Shown one piece after another: positions 43,401 through 51,435 of a stretch of DNA of 64,000 nucleotides (its first letter is position 1; each line of letters starts with the position of its first letter). The DNA lies in contig NZ_FRAC01000006.1 of assembly GCF_900142215.1 (NCBI RefSeq), positions 434,001 through 498,000 on the forward strand, read 5' to 3'. Origin of the DNA: Anaerocolumna jejuensis DSM 15929. Its GTDB lineage: Bacteria; Bacillota; Clostridia; Lachnospirales; Lachnospiraceae. Below the pieces are notes generated by a model. The model was given only the letters and a program-made list of their open reading frames with translations. It had not been told where the DNA came from and searched no databases. Made by a program: the position numbers and the translations under genes.

Positions 43401-44501
43401 TTATTGTATTTTAAAATAGATATCTTCGTCATAAGTATTAGTTCCCACTTTGCCAAATCTCAGATAATTTTCTGTATAATTAAGAACTGGCAATATAATA
43501 TTTCCAGTCATTGTAAAGCTTACTGTGGAATCTAACTCAAGAGTACTCCACTTAAATTTGTCATTCATATTGCTTTGAAAACTGCCGTCAAAACCATCCA
43601 GTGTGTAAATGTTCAAATATGATTTGGAATCCTTTGCGTCAGTTACACCTGCAAGTATTGGTCTTATATAACGCTTGTAAACATTATTCTTATACTTACT
43701 AGCATCAGGCCCATTCTTTGCAAGCTCTATTATCTTTGCGTCTTTTACTTCCCAAGTTACGTTTATAAGCCTATAATCGTAATATTCAGCATTTTCTTCT
43801 TCAATGCTGCCTTTCACATAGCCGATATCTTTTAGCTCGACATCAGTCAAATCAGTAACCTTGTTTACTGTAATGCTAAACTCGCCGCTTAATTTATCGC
43901 CTATGCGAGAAAATGATTTATCATAGGTATATGTGCTTCCTAATGGTACTGGACTATCAAATGTAGCTGTTGATACCTTAGGACTTCCAAACAGTATTTT
44001 GGAAGCTGTTGTGGCATCATAGGTATCTGTCAGGTATGTCTGTATTTTATCTATCTGTACTTTCGTAAGGTCATCTACCTGTATTTCAGTTAACTTAGTC
44101 GCTGTGGTGTTCGTAGAATATGCATAAACGGTTTTACTCTTTGTCTTTAGATTAACTCCCAGTGTGCCTTTAGATACCGTTAAATCTGTTCCATCTGATG
44201 ATGCTATTACACAAGAGATAAGAATGTAATACATCCTTGTTTTTGAGTCATACTTTTTGGTATACATTGGGGAAAATATCTTAATTTTTGTTGCATCCGG
44301 CACTGCATTAACTTTTATTGTAGACTTAGGATAAACATAGCTCTTTATTGCCGATGAACTGCCGCTTTCATATGCTTTTACGTATGCTTTTGCAATGGCG
44401 GTTTCTCTTGCTGTTAAGGCTGGTGCCGTTGCTGCAAAAGCAACTGAATTTGATGATAGTAAGATTGTTAGTAATAACACAATTGATAATTTTTTTTTCA
44501 T
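43401..44501 (-). CDS. Secreted protein, unknown function (366 aa)
   Basis: An exported protein with a clear signal peptide (MKKKLSIVLLLTILLSSNSVAFAA). The mature part is beta-rich, lysine- and threonine-rich, and shows no cysteine pattern, repeat or wall anchor. It has an AGGAG site before the ATG. It lies downstream of the LysM/GH18-like gene and upstream of the DxxGY gene on the same strand, but gaps suggest separate transcripts. No function can be assigned. Confidence 0.7.
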   Translation of the reverse strand: MKKKLSIVLLLTILLSSNSVAFAATAPALTARETAIAKAYVKAYESGSSSAIKSYVYPKSTIKVNAVPDATKIKIFSPMYTKKYDSKTRMYYILISCVIASSDGTDLTVSKGTLGVNLKTKSKTVYAYSTNTTATKLTEIQVDDLTKVQIDKIQTYLTDTYDATTASKILFGSPKVSTATFDSPVPLGSTYTYDKSFSRIGDKLSGEFSITVNKVTDLTDVELKDIGYVKGSIEEENAEYYDYRLINVTWEVKDAKIIELAKNGPDASKYKNNVYKRYIRPILAGVTDAKDSKSYLNIYTLDGFDGSFQSNMNDKFKWSTLELDSTVSFTMTGNIILPVLNYTENYLRFGKVGTNTYDEDIYFKIQ

Positions 44502-44787
44502 ATGGTTTTCTCCTATTTCTTATGTCTTTAATTATGATGCTTTTCAACAATATGTAATGTTATAAAAATAGCTATAAATTAAAAGTCAATCTTTACAGTG
44601 TTTATCATTACTATTAATTTATATCACCTCTGAACCTCTTGATTTTCCTAGCTTTACTTCTCCAAACTTTTTATCGTCGGGAAATATAGTACATACCTCC
44701 TTCGTTTAGAATACCCATATTATAGCAAAAAGTGAGTACTTTTGAAATAGAAAATTCCCAATATTTTGTGTAATATAACAAAAGGGA

Positions 44788-44819
44788 AAGGACACTACCC
44801 GGATATAGATGGTGTCCTT
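44788..44819 (-). terminator. Intrinsic terminator
   Basis: AAGGACAC pairs with GTGTCCTT and is followed by CCCTTTTG on the minus strand. It lies about 250 bases behind the LysM/GH18-like gene. The stretch 44820-45066 shows no gene. Confidence 0.6.
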
Positions 44820-45066
44820 GCTTATCCCTATGATGTCATTCATCCTAAATCTATGTCATATTTAAGGCCTTGAACTGATAATACTATGTTATGTACAGTG
44901 GGTATACTTTTGTTACCTATTAATTCAATAAATCATTGAGCATCTTCCTTTTGTAAGTAAATATCAGTAATAGGCTCTCCATCATTTGCAATATCAGGTA
45001 ATATCATATGTGAATAGCCTATTCTAAAATTACACTTATAGGTCAGTAATGTTTTATCTGAAAAAC

Positions 45067-46353
45067 CTATATTAATTTTATTATGTCATACTGAGAGTAA
45101 ACAACTATCCAAAGTTGCGGATAATAAATCATAATATTCCAAATTCCAGCACCATTAAGGTTTGTATCTATAATTAATTTATCCAAGGAATTAAAACTTC
45201 TTGAATCGAGATACCAAACTATATGTTCAGAAGTCAAATCTATTAACAGTTCTTTATAATAATAAGGCGTTTGTGATTCTTTATCAAAACCTATGATAGC
45301 ATCAAAATTATAAGCTAAATCTAATGCTGAAAAAAGAGTAAGTGAATTTGCACCTGAACCGAGTTTAAATGGTAATTTCCAATCATATCCGACAATAGGT
45401 TTCCCAATAATTAATTTATTCTTTGATACACCAGATGATATTAGATAATCAACCAAAATACCAATATGATACATATTGCATACAGGTTTTGGTGGAGAAT
45501 AATTTGTACCCCAAACAAAGTCTAAGAAAACAAAACCATCTACATAGTCATTAAAATTTGAATAGTTTACTTTTTCAAATATAATTTCATTGTTGGTTTC
45601 CTTAATCTTATAATTAATGGTAAGAAAGAATAGTAAGCCCTCTTGTTTAGCCCGATTAGATACTTTTTTTGTAAAATTCAAGAAAAGTGATTGAGTGTCT
45701 ACATTTAAAAAATTAAATATTATATTAACACCATAATACCCTTTAACATGTATTATTTCTATGAACTTATCAATAAGTTTATCTTGATATTCCTCATTTA
45801 GTAAGGTTCTGATTGAAGTTTGATAATCAGGTACTCCTTGAGGTAGTAACGGAGTAATCAACATGAGAGGAATTACACCATATTCTTTTGATTTTATTAT
45901 TACCTCACTATCATCTTGAAATGATATTATTTCACCATTTTCAGCAATTTGATAATTTAATATTGATATATAGGTCAAATTAGGTAAGGTTTTAAGTAAA
46001 GTATCTTGCATTATATGTGGATAAGCATACCCATTCATAGTAATGCCACCTATCGTATTATAGCTGATTACTAATTCTTCTCCTTGGTAAAGATATTGTC
46101 TGTCAGAAAGAAACGGATTATTTCTCAATAATTGCATGAGAGGGATATTGTAGGTATCTGCAATACTTTGTAATGTATCTCCCTGTTGTACTGTATGTGA
46201 CTGCTTAGGAATTGCTATCACTATCGCTTGACCTATCACTAAGTTATATGGAAATATTAATCCATTATCCTGTGTTAATTTTTCAACAGAAATCCCATAT
46301 TTATCTGCAATATAATAAATCGTATCTCCCTGTTGAACAATATATATATCCAT
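45067..46353 (-). CDS. LysM-GH18-like protein with degenerate active site
   Basis: A 428-residue protein with two LysM domains (about residues 2-48 and 52-96) and a C-terminal family-18-like barrel of the YaaH/SleL spore-germination type. In active members the motif GxDGVNIDFE carries the catalytic acids. Here residues 205-216 read GYYGVNIIFNFL. All three acids are replaced, so hydrolysis of peptidoglycan is unlikely. It could bind peptidoglycan as a scaffold or decoy. It has no signal peptide, as in SleL-type proteins. Confidence 0.8.
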   Translation of the reverse strand: MDIYIVQQGDTIYYIADKYGISVEKLTQDNGLIFPYNLVIGQAIVIAIPKQSHTVQQGDTLQSIADTYNIPLMQLLRNNPFLSDRQYLYQGEELVISYNTIGGITMNGYAYPHIMQDTLLKTLPNLTYISILNYQIAENGEIISFQDDSEVIIKSKEYGVIPLMLITPLLPQGVPDYQTSIRTLLNEEYQDKLIDKFIEIIHVKGYYGVNIIFNFLNVDTQSLFLNFTKKVSNRAKQEGLLFFLTINYKIKETNNEIIFEKVNYSNFNDYVDGFVFLDFVWGTNYSPPKPVCNMYHIGILVDYLISSGVSKNKLIIGKPIVGYDWKLPFKLGSGANSLTLFSALDLAYNFDAIIGFDKESQTPYYYKELLIDLTSEHIVWYLDSRSFNSLDKLIIDTNLNGAGIWNIMIYYPQLWIVVYSQYDIIKLI

Positions 46354-46726
46354 AAATCACCCTAAATTACACTTTGTTATAATTATATGATAATAAAAAT
46401 AAAAATTGAATATTTCACCATCATACACCGTATCATAAATCAAAAAGGACTTAACTGTTTTCACGGTCAAGCTCACTGAATATATCTTCATTTTGTTTTA
46501 CTCGTATTCTCCGTTTATTCCTGTTTCCTCTCTAATAATCGACGTATGAATAGTGACATCCTATATGAGTAAGGGTTTGGTCTTTAAGGTGACGGTTCAT
46601 TATCTTTCACAACCTTTTATCAGAGTATAACGCATCATATAGAAAAAAAGCGACTTTATTAAGTTTCTTTAACAAATTGTTCCTTATGCAGAAATCTGGC
46701 CATTATTACATTTTCCGTATCATTAC
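46354..46726. other. Intergenic region without a gene
   Basis: No frame with a ribosome site is present. A minus-strand stretch near 46440-46600 reads as a broken frame rich in charged residues and may be a decayed coding remnant. Confidence 0.35.
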
Positions 46727-47329
46727 TTAAGTATATGCTACATCCATATTTCTTTTTCTTATTGTAGAGTACAATGTTCCCTGACTTACCCCACACCTTT
46801 TACAAATCTCAGAAATTGAATACTCTTTACTGTCATACAGTGATAAAGCTATTTTCAAATCCTTTTTATTAACAGGTGGTCTACCTCCTACCCTCCCTCG
46901 AGCTCTCGATGCAGAAAGTCCATTTTGAGTTCTTTCCACTGTTAAATCACGTTCAAACTCAGCCAATGCGCATAAAAGTGTTGTTAGTAATCGCCCAACT
47001 GCAGTGGATGTATCAATTTGCTCTTTGGATGATACTAAAGTACAATCTAGTAGCATTAATCTCTCAATTAGTTCAAGCAGGTCTTTGGTTGACCTACCCA
47101 ATCGCGACAATGATTCAATATATAAAGTGCTACTTCTGCCTAACTGTTTCTCATCTTCAATCTCTTTTAAAAGTCGGTCTAGCTGAGGTCTATGTTTCTT
47201 CGTACCCGTCATTTTTTCCATATATACATTTTCGTCATCAATTCCTAAATTCTTTGCCATATCTATCTGGCGAAGAAGGGATTGGGCTTCGGTGGAAACT
47301 CTTCCATAATAATATTTATTATTTTCCAT
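46727..47329 (-). CDS. Serine recombinase/resolvase
   Basis: A 200-residue recombinase of the resolvase/invertase family. The nucleophile is S12 in YYGRVSTEAQ. The segment YIESLSRLGRSTKDLLELI and the helix-turn-helix tail (SISEICKRCGVSQGTLYSTI) are typical. GGAGG lies 8 bases before the ATG at 47329, so the longer frame to 47380 is not used. It may resolve multimers of the element or invert DNA. The gap 47330-47516 upstream has several TTTTTGTAAT-type repeats that could be its recombination site. Confidence 0.9.
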   Translation of the reverse strand: MENNKYYYGRVSTEAQSLLRQIDMAKNLGIDDENVYMEKMTGTKKHRPQLDRLLKEIEDEKQLGRSSTLYIESLSRLGRSTKDLLELIERLMLLDCTLVSSKEQIDTSTAVGRLLTTLLCALAEFERDLTVERTQNGLSASRARGRVGGRPPVNKKDLKIALSLYDSKEYSISEICKRCGVSQGTLYSTIRKRNMDVAYT

Positions 47330-47516
47330 TTTATCTACCTCCGTGAATTTCCAGTATTTGACTCTTCGCTGGGAGTCCATTATAATAAACGGTTGACTAT
47401 TTGTAAATAGATTTTTATCAAAGTTTTTGTAATAATTTCATGCTTTTTTCAATGAAAAATGACTATCTAAATTTCGTTACAACAATTCATCGTTTTTTGT
47501 AATGGTATTATGACAA

Positions 47517-47550
47517 TAAAAAAGGACTACCCTTGTATTAGCAGTAGTCC
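47517..47550 (-). terminator. Intrinsic terminator after the 114-residue gene
   Basis: On the minus strand GGACTAC pairs with GTAGTCC and is followed by six T. It lies about 35 bases behind the stop codon. Confidence 0.8.
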
Positions 47551-47582
47551 AATTTATTATTCTATCCAAATTATTTCTTTCA

Positions 47583-47927
47583 TTATACTTTTATTTCAAA
47601 GTCCATTCTATCACTATAGTTATGTGCTTGATTAATGTTCGCTTTAAAGTATTCAAGACACCTGAAAAAGCCTTGGTTAATAAGTTCCTCGTACTGCTCA
47701 CAGTGATTTCCAGTCAAAATATAAAACTTTTGCATTTGACCAAGTACTAAGGCAGTTGTTACATCACCATAGATAGCTCGGTCATAATTGTTGTAACTGA
47801 CATAAAAACCATCATACACTTTTCCATTTACTTCTATTGGTGAATTATTCTCACCAACTATAGAATTATATTGTGCGAATGGAATACCATTCGCATTACC
47901 AACATTAACTGTACTAATCTCTCTCAT
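47583..47927 (-). CDS. Unknown small protein (114 aa)
   Basis: A soluble 114-residue protein without recognisable motif, rich in Asn and Tyr. Its start overlaps the end of the preceding gene by 14 bases and has GGAAGGA upstream, so the two are cotranslated. The terminator at 47517 closes this two-gene unit. Confidence 0.65.
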   Translation of the reverse strand: MREISTVNVGNANGIPFAQYNSIVGENNSPIEVNGKVYDGFYVSYNNYDRAIYGDVTTALVLGQMQKFYILTGNHCEQYEELINQGFFRCLEYFKANINQAHNYSDRMDFEIKV

Positions 47928-48321
47928 AATAAATATCCTTCCTTCTTAAAATATGCTTTGGTTCTATCTGCTCGCGGTAACTCTCAGAACAATCATTATC
48001 CCAAGGAAACCTCATTTCTTCATCTGGCACTATTACCCTTAGCACTTCATCCTCGCTTTGGACTGATTTGGTTTTAAAAAAGTAAATAGGACAATCAAAA
48101 ATACCCATCACTCTCTCACCATCTTCAACCATTAAACCTTTTACAATTTTCTCTGCAATCAAGTTTAGGTATTGCCCCAGAATCTCAGGTCGCAGGTGTA
48201 GGTTAATTTCAATTTCTAAGCTACCCCACTTATCTAATCCATGAGTGTGACCTGACAATAGGCCGGTGGTTTCATCCGGCACAATATGTATCTTCCAATC
48301 TCTTTTCATTCCTTTACCCAC
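47914..48321 (-). CDS. DUF4262-like protein (135 aa)
   Basis: A 135-residue protein whose segment SGHTHGLDKWGSLEIEINLHL resembles the HTxGL...HPELEI pattern of DUF4262 proteins. No function is established. The frame starts at a GTG at 48321; an ATG four codons later is an alternative. It overlaps the next gene by 14 bases. A 70-bp module shared with the ParA region lies about 100 bases upstream. Confidence 0.55.
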   Translation of the reverse strand: MGKGMKRDWKIHIVPDETTGLLSGHTHGLDKWGSLEIEINLHLRPEILGQYLNLIAEKIVKGLMVEDGERVMGIFDCPIYFFKTKSVQSEDEVLRVIVPDEEMRFPWDNDCSESYREQIEPKHILRRKDIYYERD

Positions 48322-48420
48322 TTTCCGTTCTTTTTGAATTACATTGAAATACCAGACATAATCCTCAATTGATTGTTTTACTGCTATTTGGTGCTTACTA
48401 TATAACCACTACAATTTTTT

Positions 48421-48490
48421 TAAGGCTCATTGATACCTAATTAATTAAGTATTAAAACTGTATCAATCAGATTGCTTAGGTCTTAATTAA
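48421..48490. repeat. 70-bp module, copy 1 (TAAGGCT ... TTAGGTCTTAATTAA)
   Basis: TAAGGCT at the left end, ACCTAA at offset 14 and TTAGGTCTTAATTAA at offset 55 occur here and at 63448-63517 with identical spacing. Both copies precede leftward genes. Candidate roles are a partition site, an operator or a replication-linked site of the element. Confidence 0.7.
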
Positions 48491-48603
48491 GTGCCAAAAT
48501 ATTAATTTAGATTTTGCTTCATATTTTGCAGGTTTTAAGATGTTTTATTAATAAGTACCCTGACTTAACCTTAATTCTTTTTAAATCCTCAATTTTAGCC
48601 CTT

Positions 48604-48698
48604 TATTATGTAAGTTTCGGGCAACTTCGGGTCTAAGTATTGAAATATAGGTGTTGAGCATCAAACAATTTTTAAACTTACTCGATATTATGTAAGTT
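48604..48698. repeat. TATTATGTAAGTT repeats
   Basis: TATTATGTAAGTT occurs at 48604, 48686 and again at 49183. The first two copies also share the following CGGGCA and CTTC (with one base different in each spacer). They lie in a long gene-free region and may be iterons or regulator sites. Confidence 0.6.
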
Positions 48699-48922
48699 CC
48701 GGGCAGCTTCAAGCAAAAGCATATGAATTGAAGCTGTTTCTTCTATAATAATACATCCATAAATAGAATAAGGCTCTGCCAATAAGATAATACCCAGTAA
48801 TAAAAGAGCTCTCCTACATTTCTTTTGCTCATCTTACCGTCCCGGTGTTGTAATTGCAATAATATTTCACCTTCATACCTAAACTTCTATTTATGCTCAA
48901 TCTTTTATTATAATAGTGTGGT

Positions 48923-49108
48923 CTTTTATAAAAACAGTGTTGGGAGACTAAATGCTGCTTACACTCTTAGCATCTTAGTTAGGACTTTTATAATAACTGA
49001 GCTGGGAGACTAAAAGCTGCTTATACTCTTAGCATCTTAGTTAGGACTTTTATAATAACTGAGTTTGGATTATAAATACTACTTACACTTATAGCATCAT
49101 AGTTTATA
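48923..49108. repeat. Three 62-bp tandem direct repeats
   Basis: Units start at 48923, 48985 and 49047 with CTTTTATAA, and a fourth fragment starts at 49109. Units 1 and 2 are nearly identical (TGGGAGACTAAA and CTCTTAGCATCTTAGTTAGGA are shared) and unit 3 is more diverged. The whole 48.3-49.27 kb stretch has no gene. The size and layout suit an origin or centromere of a plasmid-like element. Confidence 0.75.
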
Positions 49109-49275
49109 GATATATAATAACTGCATAATGTTTTATAATTTATGTCCATTGAATGATTTCAAAATTCTCAATTAAAGGTCTATATTATGTAAGTTATAAC
49201 CAGTTTGACCACAAACCTATAACATATGGGCATAAAAATAGGTAGCAACTGCTTTCACAATGGCTACCCAGTCAA

Positions 49276-49965
49276 TTATTCATCAATATTTTTTATGTAA
49301 GCCTCGGCATCTCGTGGTTCTACACCACCCAAAAGAAAATATAGCAGCTTACTCTTTGCTTCTGTCGCAGTAGCCGAGTCACTGTGAAGTACCCACTGTA
49401 TGTACTGCAAATTCTCCTTATCCAACTTACTTAATCTACTTTGCATTGTTGAAAGGCTGTGATTATACAAAAATCTTAATTCTTTTTCGCAACTACTCAG
49501 GCTTCGAGTAGAATATTTTTGCTCTGGCAACAAATCAAGTAAAGTCTGTGGAAATATGTCGGTATCTTTGAGCAGTCCGGCAGTTTTATAAAACTGCAGT
49601 TGAGCTACCGCAACATCCCCGGCTTCAATCAATTTTAGAGTGTTTTGACCTATATGCTTTTGAAATTCCGAATTAGCATAATGCATTGACCCTCTTAGTC
49701 TATCATAAGTAGCACCATATACCTCCATAAGAAGTTTATAATCAAATCCATTAGTAATATACTGTTTGACCTTTTCCTTAAAATCTCTCTGTTTGAGCCA
49801 TGTAAAACCCATTTCATATTCCTTTATCTCTGCTAATAAAGATAATTGAGCATCCAAATCCTCTTTATCTCCCTCACTACCTACTAATTTCTTTGTTTCA
49901 TCAATCTGATTAATCAATCCATCCAAATGTTTAAAAGCCGAGTAGCCGCCTACTGCATATCCCAT
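49276..49965 (-). CDS. Unknown helical protein (229 aa)
   Basis: A soluble, mostly helical 229-residue protein that I do not recognise. GGAG lies 8 bases before the ATG at 49965; the longer frame to 49974 starts at a GTG and is less likely. The body has alternating charged and leucine-rich helices and no cysteine motif. It stands alone between the tandem repeats and an intergenic stretch. A role in replication or maintenance is possible only by location. Confidence 0.65.
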   Translation of the reverse strand: MGYAVGGYSAFKHLDGLINQIDETKKLVGSEGDKEDLDAQLSLLAEIKEYEMGFTWLKQRDFKEKVKQYITNGFDYKLLMEVYGATYDRLRGSMHYANSEFQKHIGQNTLKLIEAGDVAVAQLQFYKTAGLLKDTDIFPQTLLDLLPEQKYSTRSLSSCEKELRFLYNHSLSTMQSRLSKLDKENLQYIQWVLHSDSATATEAKSKLLYFLLGGVEPRDAEAYIKNIDE

Positions 49966-50274
49966 AATTATCACTCCATCCTCATAATATTTTGTCCAAC
50001 ATAGTACTATAATCTTTTATTTTTTTCCCAAAAAACCCACTTTTGAAGCCAATCTTTTATTTTTATGAAGAGGAAATAAAAATCAGCTCCTTTTGTCCAG
50101 CAAGTTTTCTACTACAAAGTAAGTTCGACTGTCCAATATTTATGCTTCCTAAAATCTCATTTCTGTAGTAAGGCAAAAGTAATTTATGAAATACTCTTAC
50201 AGTATATTGCTATCACTTTGAGCCAAGTGAGGAAATACTTACTCAATATACCCATAATATATAATAAGGTAAAA

Positions 50275-50304
50275 CTAATGGCTAACTCATCGGTTAGCCA
50301 TTAG
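50275..50304 (-). terminator. Intrinsic terminator
   Basis: CTAATGGCTAAC pairs with GGTTAGCCATTAG. On the minus strand TTTT follows. It lies about 40 bases behind the 173-residue secreted-protein gene. The gap 49966-50274 holds no gene. Confidence 0.75.
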
Positions 50305-50345
50305 ATACTTTTTATGCGAAGTCGCTTAAAACTTACATAATTTTG

Positions 50346-50867
50346 CTATTTTACTCTGGTTGCTGTAACATTGCCAATTAAGTACAATGCAAATTGTACT
50401 TTTTTAACTGTTATATATTGAGGATTGCCTTTCTCAGCAATAACAGCGGTAGACTGGATAAAGTCATCATTTCGGTCAATTGTAGTATCCGACATCATAA
50501 TTGCTGCTCCAGAACCCACAATTTTATATTTTCCCGGCTTTATTTCGTAATTTACAAGGTACATTCCTCTTTGCAATGTCTTATCCTTTACTTTCTTAAC
50601 TTTGGTCAAATCTACTGCAGTTACAGTTACCCCATGTGAGGTAAAATTGGTTGTACTATCCAATTTCATATATTCTTGCCAATCACCAAATGAATATAGC
50701 TCTCCTGTCTTTGTAAATTCTATATATTTACCAATAGTCTCATTATATCCCTCAACTGGTGTTATCTTATACAAAACTGACTTTTCGGCTGCTTTTACTG
50801 GGCTTGCTGTTGTTCCTAAAGTAAAAACCATTGCCACTGCAAGCATTACTGATAATAACTTCTTCAT
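50346..50867 (-). CDS. Small secreted protein (173 aa)
   Basis: An exported protein with signal peptide MKKLLSVMLAVAMVFTLGTT and a cleavage motif near VKA. The mature part is beta-rich, with alternating charged and hydrophobic residues (KPGKYKIVGSG), like small domains of cell-surface proteins. There are no cysteines or anchors. It is one of at least five exported proteins in this element, and its function is unknown. Confidence 0.7.
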   Translation of the reverse strand: MKKLLSVMLAVAMVFTLGTTASPVKAAEKSVLYKITPVEGYNETIGKYIEFTKTGELYSFGDWQEYMKLDSTTNFTSHGVTVTAVDLTKVKKVKDKTLQRGMYLVNYEIKPGKYKIVGSGAAIMMSDTTIDRNDDFIQSTAVIAEKGNPQYITVKKVQFALYLIGNVTATRVK

Positions 50868-50944
50868 AATAATTACCTCTCTCTCTCATACATATAAATT
50901 TTATGTGCTTGTTTATGTAGTCACTTAATTTTGACAAAATAAAA

Positions 50945-50991
50945 GGACATCTCTAAATAATACCCTTTACAGGAATTATTACTAAATGTCC
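50945..50991 (-). terminator. Intrinsic terminator after the RHH gene
   Basis: GGACAT pairs with ATGTCC, with additional pairing of TAAATAAT and AATTATTA inside. It is followed by TTTTATTTT on the minus strand, 35 bases behind the stop. Confidence 0.7.
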
Positions 50992-51024
50992 ATTAACTCT
51001 ATCTTAAATTACCAACACGGTAAT

Positions 51025-51228
51025 TTATTCTTTTTCTTCTTTTAAACTCTCTGCAATTTCAATCAAATCAATACCCCACTCCTTAGCATATGTATATAGC
51101 GCTTGGGTTACCACATCACTCTCGGATTGTTGAGAGACCTCTTGCATAACTTCTGATACTTTTTTTGCTAAAGGTGTTACTCTTACTCCAACATTACATA
51201 TCTTTTTAGGTTCCGTTTTATTTGCCAT
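51025..51228 (-). CDS. Small ribbon-helix-helix-like protein (67 aa)
   Basis: A 67-residue protein with the pattern KICNVGVRVTPLAKKVSEVMQEVSQQ (strand then helix) followed by a second helix. This resembles CopG/Arc-type DNA-binding proteins of plasmids. An AGGAGG site precedes the ATG. It has its own terminator. Confidence 0.6.
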   Translation of the reverse strand: MANKTEPKKICNVGVRVTPLAKKVSEVMQEVSQQSESDVVTQALYTYAKEWGIDLIEIAESLKEEKE

Positions 51229-51387
51229 ATCATCCTCCTCCCCTCCTCACCTATTATTGTAGCGGGTTATTAATCAGGAGTCAACAAAATGTTTTACACC
51301 TGTATATACACTTGTTATACATTTTTGTGTAATTTCAACGAAAAAATAGAATAAATAATTTTTTAAATTAAAAAATATTTTGGAAAA

Positions 51388-51421
51388 TAAAACAGAGGGA
51401 AATGTAAATACCCTCCGTTTT
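51388..51421 (-). terminator. Intrinsic terminator of the surface-protein operon
   Basis: On the minus strand AAAACGGAGGG pairs with CCCTCTGTTTT, followed by ATTTT. It lies 15 bases behind the stop of the 1301-residue gene. Confidence 0.85.
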
Positions 51422-51435
51422 ATCTATCCTATTCA

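Noticed and set aside
47330..47516. Inverted TTTTTGTAAT repeats as transposon ends
   Set aside because: No transposase or target duplication is seen; a recombination site of the adjacent serine recombinase is more likely, but the subsites are not clear enough to annotate.
48923..49108. 62-bp repeats considered as a CRISPR array
   Set aside because: There are no unique spacers between conserved short repeats; the whole unit repeats and decays, and no cas genes are near.
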